35,861 nucleotides of DNA from Deltaproteobacteria bacterium (GTDB lineage Bacteria; Desulfobacterota; Desulfarculia; Adiutricales; Adiutricaceae). A program made the position numbers and the translations under genes. Below the pieces are notes generated by a model. The model was not told the DNA's origin. It was given only the letters and a program-made list of their open reading frames with translations, and ran no database searches. Of this stretch, positions 17,971 to 26,344 are shown one piece after another; the stretch's first letter is position 1, and every line of letters starts with the position of its first letter. The stretch lies in the NCBI GenBank assembly GCA_031264185.1, contig JAISEL010000015.1, positions 1 to 35,861 of the forward strand. The letters are read 5' to 3'.

Positions 17971-19258
17971 CCGATTTTCGGCGCAGGAGCCGCAGCCGAA
18001 AGGCCGGGGGCAGCGCCGCCTCCTGAAGTTTAGTTTAAATTCTTGTCAAAGTCCACTTGGCGAACCAAAAATACGTAATAAAATCAAGATCTTTCATGGC
18101 CGAGGCGAAAAGGGGACATCCCGGCCGTCATTAATTATGTTATAAGCGAAGCAGCCGTGAATCCATCCTCTTTCTTAATCAGACGGCATATTTATGGGTA
18201 CGATGTCCGTCCCGGGCGCATTTGGCCCGTTAAATGAACCCGCAAGTCCGGACTGCCGCCAGTCATGGGGATAATTCAGGCCCGCTGCCTGTCATTATGT
18301 CAGACCGGACCGTATCTCTGGTCCGGAACCAAAATGTATTTGGTTCCCGGCCGGTAACCTCAGAGCAAGCCGCAAATCGTCAGTCGGGTTCGCTGATACA
18401 CTTCAGCGCCGGACGCTAAACTCCGGACTTTACTTCCTGTCCACTGGCAGTCTACGGCCTATTATAACGAGAGACAGCAGCGAACCGCAAGCATCCGGAA
18501 AAAAGGAAAGAGAATTTCCTTGCGGCGGCCTCAGCAAGCCTGCTGTGAGACTGCGCCTCTTTCATTAGCCGGCCTGGATGGCGGCAAAGAACGGCCATCC
18601 GTAATTTTTGTGGCGGCCGCCCTTGAAAGTAATACAAATTTATGACTATTTGATATTTAATTGTCTTAATATGTTGTCCGCCGGTAAAGGGTTGTGCTAA
18701 ATTTATTGAAGGGCAGCTAAAAATAATGCTGCGGCACAACTAAAAATAATACCTGCCAGTCAGGCCGGCCGGGGCGGGTTCGATGACCGAAGCTGACATG
18801 CCGGAACGACTGCCGGACTTAAGGAAAGAGTTTTGCGCCGGACCCGGCAACCGGCAGACTGCCGGCGGCCGCTGAGGACTTTTTGCGGCTCATCAGGCCA
18901 TTGGATGCCCCGGCGGAAATTCCGGTGACGGCTCTTTTGGCAGTCCGGGAAATCCGTCATCATCTGTTGCCTGGCCTTCAGGGCGGCCGGATACGATCTC
19001 ATAACAGCTGTTCCCCGGCGGGCTCGGGGCCTGATCCTGGGACCGGCAGCCTGGGAAAGGATTGTCCGTCTGGACCGTCTGGAAGTCCGGCCTGGGGTGG
19101 GGCCGTAGCCGGTTGTTTTCCGCCGGGGACCTGGGAGTAACGCAATGATCTTCTTTCCATGGAGGCGGCGGAATGGCGGCGGTTGGAACAGGAGCAGACC
19201 TTCCGGTTCACAGCTTTTGCGGTCAGTGTCTGAGCTTGAAAGAGAGCCGGCGCTTTTC
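17971..19258 (+). other. Gene-free region with strong hairpins
   Basis: About 1.3 kb with no frame I can defend. The first 250 bases would hold the promoter of the YgiW-like gene (a TTGACA lies on the reverse strand near 18040 but has no matching -10). A double hairpin sits at 18305-18347. The part 18770-19260 is GC-rich, and its short frames lack start signals and domain motifs. It may be decayed coding DNA. Confidence 0.4.
18305..18347 (+). repeat. Two adjacent perfect hairpins sharing bases
   Basis: CCGGACC (18305-18311) pairs with GGTCCGG (18320-18326) over an 8-base loop. GGAACCAAA (18325-18333) pairs with TTTGGTTCC (18339-18347) over a 5-base loop. The two share GG at 18325-18326, so full pairing of both is mutually exclusive at the junction. 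No T-run follows. Confidence 0.6.
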
Positions 19259-19287
19259 TTGACATCTATGAGGTCAGGGGCTATTAT
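19259..19287 (+). promoter_or_regulatory. Near-consensus promoter of the AT-rich gene pair
   Basis: TTGACA (19259-19264), 17 bases, TATTAT (19282-19287). The start near 19294 would transcribe the two overlapping genes beginning at 19362. A GGAGG right at the start site precedes a tiny six-codon frame (19314-19331) that could be a leader or chance. Confidence 0.6.
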
Positions 19288-19361
19288 TAGCCGGAGGAAT
19301 TAACTCAGGTTTTATGCTGAGGCCAATTTAATTTTATATTTTGCAGCGGAATTTGAGCCTG

Positions 19362-19751
19362 ATGAAGCCGATGCCCTTTTTTGAGAAAGCCGCAGCCCAA
19401 AAGAGAGATTTTGAACAAATGAATATAACACGGAGTTTGATTGACAATGCCGGCATCCGTTCCCCGATTATACGGGCGGCGATGGTTCAGGCTGGCAATA
19501 AAACACGGATAGACGCAATGAAAAGGGCTTTGCTTTCCATCGGCGTTTGCGAACTTACATTAAACGATATCCAGAATAATGGATACCGGACGCAGGAAAA
19601 GGCGTTTTCTTTTTCTGCCGAGTCGTTGACGTATGTTTTACTTGACGAAGACGAGTTCAATCAATTCTCCCGCATAAATAACGGAGTTGATTTTGAAGTG
19701 GCGCATATTCGGAACGGCGTAATAGGCATACGAAGAAAAAAGGCTGAGTAA
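19362..19751 (+). CDS. Unknown small protein, first gene of a putative toxin-antitoxin-like pair
   Basis: About 129 residues, no signal peptide or membrane segment. It is mixed alpha/beta in look, with a basic N-terminal half (AAMVQAGNKTRIDAMKRAL) and an acidic/hydrophobic middle (SAESLTYVLLDEDEFNQF), ending in IRRKKAE. I do not recognise a family. The stop TAA overlaps the next ATG (TAATG), so the two genes are translationally coupled. Base composition is clearly more AT-rich than the flanking chromosome, a sign of transfer. By position it could be the antitoxin or partner of the nucleotidyltransferase-like protein downstream. The start is uncertain: ATG 19362, ATG 19371 and ATG 19419 are all in frame, and none has a strong ribosome-binding site. 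Confidence 0.65.
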   Translation: MKPMPFFEKAAAQKRDFEQMNITRSLIDNAGIRSPIIRAAMVQAGNKTRIDAMKRALLSIGVCELTLNDIQNNGYRTQEKAFSFSAESLTYVLLDEDEFNQFSRINNGVDFEVAHIRNGVIGIRRKKAE

Positions 19752-20389
19752 TGCTTGATGTATTGCGTAAATTAAACAAAGGGAAGGACAGGAGCGTTTT
19801 GATAGGGCGAAACGCTTTGAACTTCCATTATAACGTTTTAAGTATGAAGCAAAAAAACATTTTACGGACACAGGATTTTGATTTGTTGTGTCCGGATGTG
19901 GATACCGCAAACGAATGCCGTGATATTTTAGAATCGGTCGGTTTTGAAAAACGGCTAGGCACTTTTTTTCATCCGAAAACGGGCGAAATTGACATTGTTT
20001 TAGCCGATCAGGAATTCCCTACGGAAAGCGTTGTTGGAGGCTATTTCAATCTCCATGGATTGCGTGAATTGTGGGACGCCAGAGAAAATAACAATGGTGT
20101 TATTGTTCCGAACATTGACTGCCTTATCATGAATAAACTGTTATTCATGAGAGAAAACGAAGGAAAAGACGCGGAAACCATAGGCATATATTTTTCATTT
20201 AATCCTGAAAGGTTAGACAGCGTTATTGATAAAATTGTCAGCCACGGAAACACAGACAGACGGGATAAAATGCTTTATTCGCTTTATGAAGGTGTATCGC
20301 ATAGCGGTGTATTTAAGCAGAAAGTGGAGCTGGTTATATTGAACGATATCGAACGCCAAAAATTTAAAGAGAACGAACCGCGAAAATAG
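19751..20389 (+). CDS. Nucleotidyltransferase-fold protein (AbiEii/MNT-like), putative toxin
   Basis: A 212-residue cytosolic protein. The N-terminal half fits a minimal nucleotidyltransferase: a helix-turn with VLIGRNALNFHYNV (residues 16-29, in place of the usual GG-A-x-x-x-H), a DxD pair Asp42 and Asp44 in RTQDFDLL, and a third carboxylate Asp81 in GEIDIVLAD. This is the layout of AbiEii-type and MNT toxins, which transfer NMP to tRNA or a partner protein; the classical GS/GG motif is altered to IGRN. The C-terminal half is helical. It overlaps the upstream small gene by one base. No terminator follows. The fold call is moderately safe, the toxin role is inference. Confidence 0.65.
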   Translation: MLDVLRKLNKGKDRSVLIGRNALNFHYNVLSMKQKNILRTQDFDLLCPDVDTANECRDILESVGFEKRLGTFFHPKTGEIDIVLADQEFPTESVVGGYFNLHGLRELWDARENNNGVIVPNIDCLIMNKLLFMRENEGKDAETIGIYFSFNPERLDSVIDKIVSHGNTDRRDKMLYSLYEGVSHSGVFKQKVELVILNDIERQKFKENEPRK

Positions 20390-21905
20390 TTCCTTAATTT
20401 ATGAAACGCGTGAAACCGTTTAACCATCGCCTTTTCTGCCTTACGGCTGCCTGGTAAATTAACCGCGATTATTTTTTTATGGGGCCGTTATTGGAGTTGA
20501 AGCCCACACCCCTGAGAGCCGAAGCCCCCGTTTACTCAGACGAAGATCTTTCAGCCCTTAACCTGCGGTCCGCCAGTCCAATCAAAACTGTTCGCTTATC
20601 CTTTAGGGCGGAAAAATTTCGGGGAGCTTGGATGGTCTCCTGGACGTGGAAACCGCCTTGAAGCGCCTGACTGAGCCCAGTGCAGTCCTAAAACAGAGGA
20701 TGCGTTTTATTTCTGTGGATTGGACGGGCTTCGCGAATGCCCCGCTCTGGAAAGCCCAATAAATATTCTGTTGATTACTGGTCATTTTTATTGATATAAG
20801 AGTGAGACGGGTTAATCCGCCAGCTGACCTCCTGCTGGCTGCTGCTTAGAGCCGTGAGGAAGACATCGTCTCATGTCCGCCTCAGGTCACACAGGGGATA
20901 AAATTCAGCTGAGGCTGATTTTCACTGGCGCTCCGCGAAATTAACGCGGACTGCATCAGCCAGCTCCTTGGTTACTGAGGCCGGACGTCAGTTCGCGGCC
21001 TGTTCGGATACCCTGTCTGACGGTTCCGGACTGTCAGCGTTAAGCCTCAGCTGCCAGTGTAACGCGGCTTTCTCTGCAGGTCCGGCCTCCTTGAGGGTTC
21101 AGCGGACAGGCGTTCGGTCAGACAGCCGCGATAAAACGGTTTTACAGTCAAGCCCGCTGCCCAGCCCCGCAGAAACGGAAAATTAAACTGCAGTAAATAT
21201 TATTGCCCCTCATTTAAACACTGACGGAACCGAAACCGGGTCTGAATTTCGTCAGGGACGGACGTTCCGAAACGATCGATTTAAATATTTCCGTTTTTTT
21301 GCCTTGTCCTCCAGAAACAATGGGACGCTGCCGGCGGCTGGTGAGCCGGATCTGGGTCCACGGGACCGCGTCAGAATTTGACTCGGGATTTGCTGGGCAC
21401 TCAGCAGTTAACTTGCTTCATGAATACCGGAAAACTTTTTTGTCCGGGGCCGTAACGGCACGATTTCTAATAAATATTCACTGCGCCTTGATGAGATATG
21501 GACGGCTGAACGGTGACGGAGCCGGATCATCGGGTCTGTTGTCCGCGATTGATTCAAGGGGCAAAATCCGGGCGGGATATCAGCAGGACTTATCTGAATG
21601 GACTTATGAGCTGGACTCTCAATATTGTGCCGTTTTATGCGCCGCCCGGTCCGGCCGGCTGATTGTTACAGGCCTGAACTGTACACTGGGACAGTCGGCT
21701 CTGAGGCCTGATAAAACCAAGCCGCGGCCGGGTACTGTTTTTCTGAACTGAGAAATTGTTCCGGGATAAGCGTCTGCCGGGTTAAGGCTAAGTAAAGCGA
21801 TTTTACGGAAAACCCCCTGAAAAAATTTTAAACAGACAAAAATGATTAAAATAAGCCCGCTAACAGCCTCAAAAGCGGAGAATGAGAGGTCTGGAATTTT
21901 TTTTC
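20390..21905 (+). other. Gene-free region
   Basis: About 1.5 kb without a supportable gene. Frames of 60-150 codons exist on both strands but have no ribosome-binding sites, domain motifs or codon use like the neighbours. The frame 21299-21751 is the longest and has no recognisable content. Many short inverted repeats of GC-rich sequence occur. It may be the remains of deleted genes. Confidence 0.4.
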
Positions 21906-21934
21906 TTGACAGACCATAATTTAGGTATTATACT
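21906..21934 (+). promoter_or_regulatory. Near-consensus sigma-70 promoter
   Basis: TTGACA (21906-21911), exactly 17 bases, TATACT (21929-21934). An interrupted palindrome, CATGAT ... ATCATG, lies just after it (21940-21979). No convincing coding frame follows before the terminator at 22175-22214. Confidence 0.65.
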
Positions 21935-21940
21935 TTGCTC

Positions 21941-22214
21941 ATGATCATAATTAAGCGGTTTTATGTTTTATTAATCATGTGAAGTTAACTTAATTTACGT
22001 TATAATATATTAATATTTCCGGTAATACTTTATATGTTCATAGCGTTTGGTTTTGGCTCCCTACGGGGGAGACCTTATATTGAAATTAAAATTCGGGCGG
22101 ATTAATTATTGGGCAAGTAAAGAGGTTACTGGCGGTCTGGCCGGTATTTTGGACTTAAGGGAAACCGGTTCTATAAAAAAGAGGAACGGAATTGGTAGCC
22201 GCCCCTCTTTTTTT
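21941..22214 (+). ncRNA. Candidate small RNA of about 270 nt
   Basis: The interval is bounded by the strong promoter at 21906-21934 and a good terminator at 22175-22214, with no plausible gene inside. A compact hairpin, CTCCC with GGGAG around TACG, occurs near 22060-22074, followed by purine-rich sequence. The first 100 bases are very AT-rich and include a second -10-like TATAAT (22001-22006), so the RNA may start there and be about 200 nt. It matches no RNA family I recognise (not tmRNA, SRP or RNase P; 6S not supported). A 23-codon frame from 22034 cannot be excluded. Confidence 0.35.
22175..22214 (+). terminator. Intrinsic terminator, usable on both strands
   Basis: AAAAAAGAGG (22175-22184) pairs with CCTCTTTTTTT (22204-22214) across a 19-base loop. 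The T-run ends the forward transcript, and the A-run gives a T-run for the reverse transcript of the MerR-like gene. Confidence 0.75.
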
Positions 22215-22221
22215 CATTTTT

Positions 22222-22258
22222 GCCATCCGTGGCGTCATTTATACGCCATCCGTGGCGT
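22222..22258 (+). repeat. Tandem 14-bp hairpin-forming repeat
   Basis: GCCATCCGTGGCGT occurs at 22222-22235 and 22245-22258, 23 bases apart in phase. The second copy is preceded by C, so CGCCA and TGGCG form a stem with a TCCG loop followed by TTTT. It lies just past the stop of the MerR-like gene. Confidence 0.6.
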
Positions 22259-22269
22259 TTTCAGAGTTC

Positions 22270-22599
22270 CTACCCATCGGGCGGGTTGACTTTTTCCTCA
22301 CCGGCAGCGGTGACTGGGAAAGAGGAGTCTAGTGGTTTGGGACCGGTCGCCCCGATTCCTAGTTTAAGCCGCACACCGGCGGACTTATACTTCTCTTCTT
22401 CGATCAGTTGCCGCAGAACCGCGACCTTTTCCACCTCTTCCAGAGAGTATTGGCGCCGTCTGGTGTCGGTTCGCTCCGGTTTGAGGTAGTCGGAAAACTC
22501 TTTTTCCCAATACCGGAGGGTGGTCTTTTTGACCCCGGTCATCTGTGAGACCTGGTCAATACTGAGGCCGATCTTGTCGAGAGCTTGGATTTGCGCCAT
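22270..22599 (-). CDS. MerR-family transcriptional regulator
   Basis: A 109-residue DNA-binding protein. The winged-helix MerR domain spans about residues 10-78: LSIDQVSQMTGVKKTTLRYWEKEF, then TDTRRRQYSLEEVEKVAVLRQLIEEEKYKSAGVRLKL. There is no room for a ligand-binding domain beyond a short tail (IGATGPKPLDSSF to the end), as in many small deltaproteobacterial MerR proteins of unknown effector. GGAGGG lies 6 bases before the ATG at 22599. It is divergent from rsmB, with 312 bases between. The tail ends beside the tandem hairpins. Confidence 0.9.
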   Translation of the reverse strand: MAQIQALDKIGLSIDQVSQMTGVKKTTLRYWEKEFSDYLKPERTDTRRRQYSLEEVEKVAVLRQLIEEEKYKSAGVRLKLGIGATGPKPLDSSFPVTAAGEEKVNPPDG

Positions 22600-22620
22600 A
22601 CGTTTCCCTCCGAAAAAGAA

Positions 22621-22860
22621 TGGACGTTGATTGCGCGGGAATTACGCCAGAACCTTATGGTTAAAACCTAGGCCCACTGCGATCGATTCTGGTATTTAGC
22701 GCAAGATGAACCTAATGATGACATCATTGCCGCCCGTTTATCCCAGCCTGACCGGCTGATTTTGTCCCAGGCCGGAACCTTGGGACAATTGGGCTTTGAC
22801 ATACGTATCGACATTTTAGGAAAAAAGTTAAATCTTTTTTTAAGGAAATCGGGTTTTTAA
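22621..22860 (+). pseudogene. Short coding remnant with an in-frame TAG
   Basis: The frame WTLIARELRQNLMVKT, stop TAG (22669-22671), then AHCDRFWYLAQDEPNDDIIA and on to LGFDIRIDILGKKLNLFLRK before TAA 22858-22860. Its composition looks like real protein, and the frame is open on both sides of the single TAG. No start codon with a ribosome-binding site is present, and the frame reaches back antisense into the MerR-like gene. I do not recognise the product. It is probably a truncated, decaying gene. After it, TTGGCC TTTT GGCCA (22895-22909) forms a hairpin just ahead of rsmB. Confidence 0.35.
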
Positions 22861-22911
22861 GGAAGATTTTTAAGTTTTTTTTTACTTCCCTGGTTTTGGC
22901 CTTTTGGCCAG

Positions 22912-24285
22912 TTGAAGACTAAGTCCGTGAAAGTATTGGATAAAAACGCTGAATTAACCGATGATCCCCGTCAGGTTGCCTTGGAAGTTCTGGTGGCCGT
23001 TGCTAAAGGGGGCAGACTGGAAACCTCTCTGGAAAAAAGAGCCGGGCTGCTGTCGGAGGATAATCAGGCTTTGGCTGCAGCCTTGGTTTATACCTGCTTA
23101 AGGCACCAGAGCCGTTTGGATTTTCTGATCAGAACTAAACTGAAAAAGAGCAGGACAGACCGTCTGGCCCTGACTATTCTCCGTCTGGGTCTGGCCCAGA
23201 TCTGGTTTTTTGACCGCTTGAAAGACTACGCTGTGGTCAGTCAGACTGTGGAACTGGCCCGCGCTAAGATTCCCGGCCGGCAGGGCATGGTCAACGCGAT
23301 TTTAAGGGATTTTTTACGGGACCGGGATACTGTCTGGGGCTGGCCGGAAGAACTGGACGGCCGACGGACGGATCCGGCCGAGCGCCTGTCCGTCTTTTAC
23401 AGTCACCCTAAGTGGCTCGTGGACAGATTAGTCGATACTTTGGGTCCGTCTCAGGCCAGAGCGCTTTTAGTGGCCAATAACCAGCCCACCCCGCCGACTT
23501 TAAGGGTCAACCCCCGTTTAGCAACCCGGGAAGAACTGGCCGAAAAACTGCCTTTTCCGGTCAGTCCGACCCCGTTTTCCCCCTGGGGTCTCATTCCGCA
23601 GTCCTGGCCCGGTAAGCCTGAGTCCTGGCCCGGCTTTCAGGAAGGCTATTTTACGATCCAGGACGAGGCTTCCCAGATATTAGGACTGCTGGCTCCGCCG
23701 AAAACCCGCCGTATTTTAGATGCCTGCGCCGGTCAGGGCGGTAAAAGCCTGAGCCTGGCTACGGTCAGACCCGAGGCCCATTTTTTGGCTGTGGATCCCA
23801 ACTGGGACCGCTTAAATCAGATGCTCAAGGAAGTCAGAAGGTTAGGCCTGTCGGCCGGCAAACTTAAAGTTAAGCACGCCGAGATCCAGTCGGCCGGTCT
23901 TAATGACGAATGGGATTTGGTTTTAGTGGATGCGCCCTGTTCGGGTCTGGGGGTTATCAGGCGGAGGCCCGATCTTAAGTGGCTGAAAAGTCCTGAAGAT
24001 ATTCCCCGTTTAGCGGAAAAACAGCTGGAGATATTGAAAGCGGCCTCTCTGGCCGTGACCCCAGGCGGGAGCTTAATTTACTCCGTCTGTACCCTGACAA
24101 GGGAAGAAGGGCCGGACGTTATGGGAAGATTTTTAGCCGGAAGCCCCAATTTCAGAGCCTGGACCCTGGACGAAATCCCTGACGTACTGAGACCCCTTCA
24201 GTCCGAGGCGGGCGCTTTAAGGCTCTGGCCTCACTTAAACCGGGCGGACGGTTTTTTTTACGGCTTACTGACCAGGCTTAAGTGA
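22912..24285 (+). CDS. rsmB: 16S rRNA m5C967 methyltransferase RsmB
   Basis: A 457-residue SAM-dependent enzyme that methylates C967 of 16S rRNA. An N-terminal NusB-like RNA-binding domain (about 18-165: PRQVALEVLVAV, LAAALVYTCLRHQSRLDFLI, LRLGLAQIWFFDRL, MVNAILRDFLRD) precedes the methyltransferase. Its signatures are DEASQILGLLAPP, ILDACAGQGGKS (SAM site), LVDAPCSGLGVIRRRPD (catalytic-type Cys near 343) and YSVCTLTREE (catalytic Cys near 393), ending with the usual GFFYGLL. The start is uncertain: TTG 22912 or GTG 22927; no ATG lies upstream in frame. A TTTT-loop hairpin covers the region where the ribosome-binding site should be, which could hold expression low. Confidence 0.92.
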   Translation: MKTKSVKVLDKNAELTDDPRQVALEVLVAVAKGGRLETSLEKRAGLLSEDNQALAAALVYTCLRHQSRLDFLIRTKLKKSRTDRLALTILRLGLAQIWFFDRLKDYAVVSQTVELARAKIPGRQGMVNAILRDFLRDRDTVWGWPEELDGRRTDPAERLSVFYSHPKWLVDRLVDTLGPSQARALLVANNQPTPPTLRVNPRLATREELAEKLPFPVSPTPFSPWGLIPQSWPGKPESWPGFQEGYFTIQDEASQILGLLAPPKTRRILDACAGQGGKSLSLATVRPEAHFLAVDPNWDRLNQMLKEVRRLGLSAGKLKVKHAEIQSAGLNDEWDLVLVDAPCSGLGVIRRRPDLKWLKSPEDIPRLAEKQLEILKAASLAVTPGGSLIYSVCTLTREEGPDVMGRFLAGSPNFRAWTLDEIPDVLRPLQSEAGALRLWPHLNRADGFFYGLLTRLK

Positions 24286-24374
24286 CCTGAAAAATATGTT
24301 TCCGGGTCCAGATAATGTAACCGTCTGCCGGAGCAGTTCCCGCCTGAAGGACGCCTCTGCCCTCACATCTGTAA

Positions 24375-24403
24375 TTGAAGAAATCAAAATGCTGTAATAT
24401 AAT
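24375..24403 (+). promoter_or_regulatory. Sigma-70 promoter of the ABC importer operon
   Basis: TTGAAG (24375-24380), exactly 17 bases, consensus TATAAT (24398-24403). The start near 24410 gives a leader of about 67 bases before the AAAGGAG site of the first gene. No riboswitch was recognised in the leader. Confidence 0.7.
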
Positions 24404-24476
24404 CGCAGTTAATTGGAAACAGTTCAGGCAGGTTCGTATAAATTGTATCATGAGCCCATGGCCAAAGGAGACTTAA

Positions 24477-25565
24477 ATGGACCCCGGGGATAAGGATGTA
24501 ATGAGCAAAATACCCTGGTCAAAGGGACTGCCCGGCCGTAAACCGCTATTTTTGACAGCTGCTTTCATGTCAGCATTTGTTTTGCTTTTGGGCCTTTTTT
24601 CCCCGAGAGCACTGGCCTGGCCGCCTGTATTCCCCCCGTCCCGGCCGGTCACCAAAATATCACCGCCGCAAAAAATCCGCCTTGGTGTTCTGCCCGTAGC
24701 CGATACAATTTTATTGCACCTAGCGGTCAGGCAGAATTATTTTGCCCAAAGAAACTGGGAAGTAGAGCTTATTAATTTCCAGAGCAGGCTGGAAAAAGAC
24801 GCTGCCGTCATAGCCGGCCAATTGGAAGGCCATTTCTGCGAAATAAGTTCAGCTATGCTTCAAAGAGCCCAGGGTTATCCCTATACTGTCGTGGCCACTA
24901 CTTCCCATACCGAACCGGACAGCCGGGTCTTTGGGCTGGTCACCAAACCCGGTTCCCAGGCTAAAACTATAGGTGACTTAAAAAATCAAACATTGGGCAT
25001 TGCCGGTCAGACTATTGTGGACTATTTAACAGATATCTTTTTACTAAAAGAAAATCTGCCTTTGGATTTTTTTCAAAGACGCGATATCCGCAAGATTCCC
25101 ATCCGCCAGCAGATGCTCAGGGCCGGCCGGATAGAGGCGGCCTTATTTCCGGAACCTTTACTGAGTATGGCCGAGAAAAACGGAGGCACCGTGGTTTTAG
25201 ACGATAGGGCACTGGATATGCCTCTGGCGGCGGTGGCTTTAAGAGATGATTTAATTACCCAGCCGGTGGTGACCGAATTCCGGAAGGCTATTTCCGAGGC
25301 GGTTGCTTACGCCAACTTAAACCCGGTTTATACCCGGAACCTTATGGCTGAACTGGGTTTGATTCCGGCCAGTTTAGCTGACTGGACGCCGCCTTTGTAT
25401 AATCCGGTCCATGTGCCTGGCCGCCTGCCGGACAGGGCTTTGTTTGATTCTTATGTGGCCTGGCTCAGAAGAGGCGGGGTTTTAAAAGCCAGAGGAGAAT
25501 CCGGTAATTTAAGGGAGGCTTCGGCATTTGAAGAAACCATTTATCAGCTGCCCGACCTGCCTTAA
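24477..25565 (+). CDS. ABC importer substrate-binding protein (SsuA/TauA/NMT1-like)
   Basis: A 362-residue exported protein. A long N-terminus with a hydrophobic core (about 26-42) ends in an AxA-like site (PRALA, about residue 46). The mature part begins with KIRLGVLPVADTILLHLAV and shows the two-lobed layout of NitT/TauT-type binding proteins: GQLEGHFCEISSAML (in place of the family's 'GEVDIGT' segment), LGIAGQTIVDYLTDIFL, IEAALFPEPLLSMA. These proteins bind sulfonates, nitrate, taurine or thiamine precursors; the ligand cannot be told. AAAGGAG lies 6 bases before the ATG. ATG 24501 is an alternative start giving a shorter signal peptide. It is the first gene of an operon with the ATPase (2 bases on) and permease. 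Confidence 0.87.
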   Translation: MDPGDKDVMSKIPWSKGLPGRKPLFLTAAFMSAFVLLLGLFSPRALAWPPVFPPSRPVTKISPPQKIRLGVLPVADTILLHLAVRQNYFAQRNWEVELINFQSRLEKDAAVIAGQLEGHFCEISSAMLQRAQGYPYTVVATTSHTEPDSRVFGLVTKPGSQAKTIGDLKNQTLGIAGQTIVDYLTDIFLLKENLPLDFFQRRDIRKIPIRQQMLRAGRIEAALFPEPLLSMAEKNGGTVVLDDRALDMPLAAVALRDDLITQPVVTEFRKAISEAVAYANLNPVYTRNLMAELGLIPASLADWTPPLYNPVHVPGRLPDRALFDSYVAWLRRGGVLKARGESGNLREASAFEETIYQLPDLP

Positions 25566-25567
25566 AG

Positions 25568-26344
25568 ATGATCATGTCCGGAGCCTCAGTAAAGGTGTCG
25601 GGCCTGGCTAAAAGTTTTGGCCGAGGTCTGATTTTAAAAGATCTGGACTTAAACCTAAAACCAGGAGAGTCTTTGGCTCTGGTTGGGGCCTCCGGTTGCG
25701 GCAAGACGACAATTCTAAAGATTTTAGCCGGCCTGTGCCCTTATGACCGGGGTGAAGTTAAGTTAGAGCCTTCTGATTTAGTCCCTTCTTTCGTCTCCCA
25801 GGATCTGGGACTTTATCCCTGGAAAACGGTATGGGAAAATCTGGAACTGCCTTTGGTGCTGGCCGGCCGGGACAAAAAAGCCAGGAATACAAAAGTCAAA
25901 ACAATTCAGGCCGATATGGGCTTAGAGGGCTTAGATGGCCGCTACCCCCATGAACTTTCCGGGGGCCAGAAGCAAAGGGTGGCTCTGGGGCGGGCATTGA
26001 TCGTTAATCCTTCTGTCCTTTTATTGGACGAACCCTTTTCGGCTCTGGATGCTCTGACCAGAGAGAGTTTGGGCCTACATCTGGCCTCTCTGTGGTCCGG
26101 GCTGGGATTGACCATGATTTTGGCAACCCACAGTATTGAAGAGGCCGTGTTTTTAGGTCAGACCATAGCCGTCTTGGGCGGCTGCCCCACGGAAGTGACG
26201 GCAGTCTTTAGAAATCCGGGCCCTAAAACCCCGGCCTTTCTGACTGATCGCCTGTTTTTGGATTTAGTCCGAAAGGTCCGGCTGGCCTTAGCCGTGACCG
26301 GAGGCCAAAAAACGGAGACCTGGGAAAAAAGTGGCCGGGTTTAG
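25568..26344 (+). CDS. ABC importer ATPase (SsuB/TauB-like)
   Basis: A 258-residue nucleotide-binding subunit. Walker A GASGCGKTT at 40-48, Q-loop Gln78 in FVSQDLGLYPWKTV, signature LSGGQKQR starting at 130, Walker B LLLDEPFSALD, and switch His188 in ATHSIEEAV. The PWKTVWENLELPL segment is typical of the nitrate/sulfonate/taurine importer ATPases. It begins 2 bases after the binding-protein stop and overlaps the permease start by 14 bases, so the three are co-translated. The C-terminus past about 215 is variable, and there is no regulatory domain. Confidence 0.94.
   Translation: MIMSGASVKVSGLAKSFGRGLILKDLDLNLKPGESLALVGASGCGKTTILKILAGLCPYDRGEVKLEPSDLVPSFVSQDLGLYPWKTVWENLELPLVLAGRDKKARNTKVKTIQADMGLEGLDGRYPHELSGGQKQRVALGRALIVNPSVLLLDEPFSALDALTRESLGLHLASLWSGLGLTMILATHSIEEAVFLGQTIAVLGGCPTEVTAVFRNPGPKTPAFLTDRLFLDLVRKVRLALAVTGGQKTETWEKSGRV

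Noticed and set aside
21299-21751. Forward 150-codon frame
   Set aside because: No ribosome-binding site, no recognisable domain and unlike neighbouring codon use; kept only as part of a gene-free region.
21941-22214. 6S RNA or tmRNA as identity of the candidate small RNA
   Set aside because: No tmRNA ends or tag frame, and no long bulged 6S-type hairpin could be drawn.
22222-22258. CRISPR-like repeat
   Set aside because: Only two 14-base units with a 9-base gap; no array and no cas gene.
22047-22289. Forward 80-codon frame
   Set aside because: It runs through a strong terminator and the tandem hairpins, which a real gene would not.
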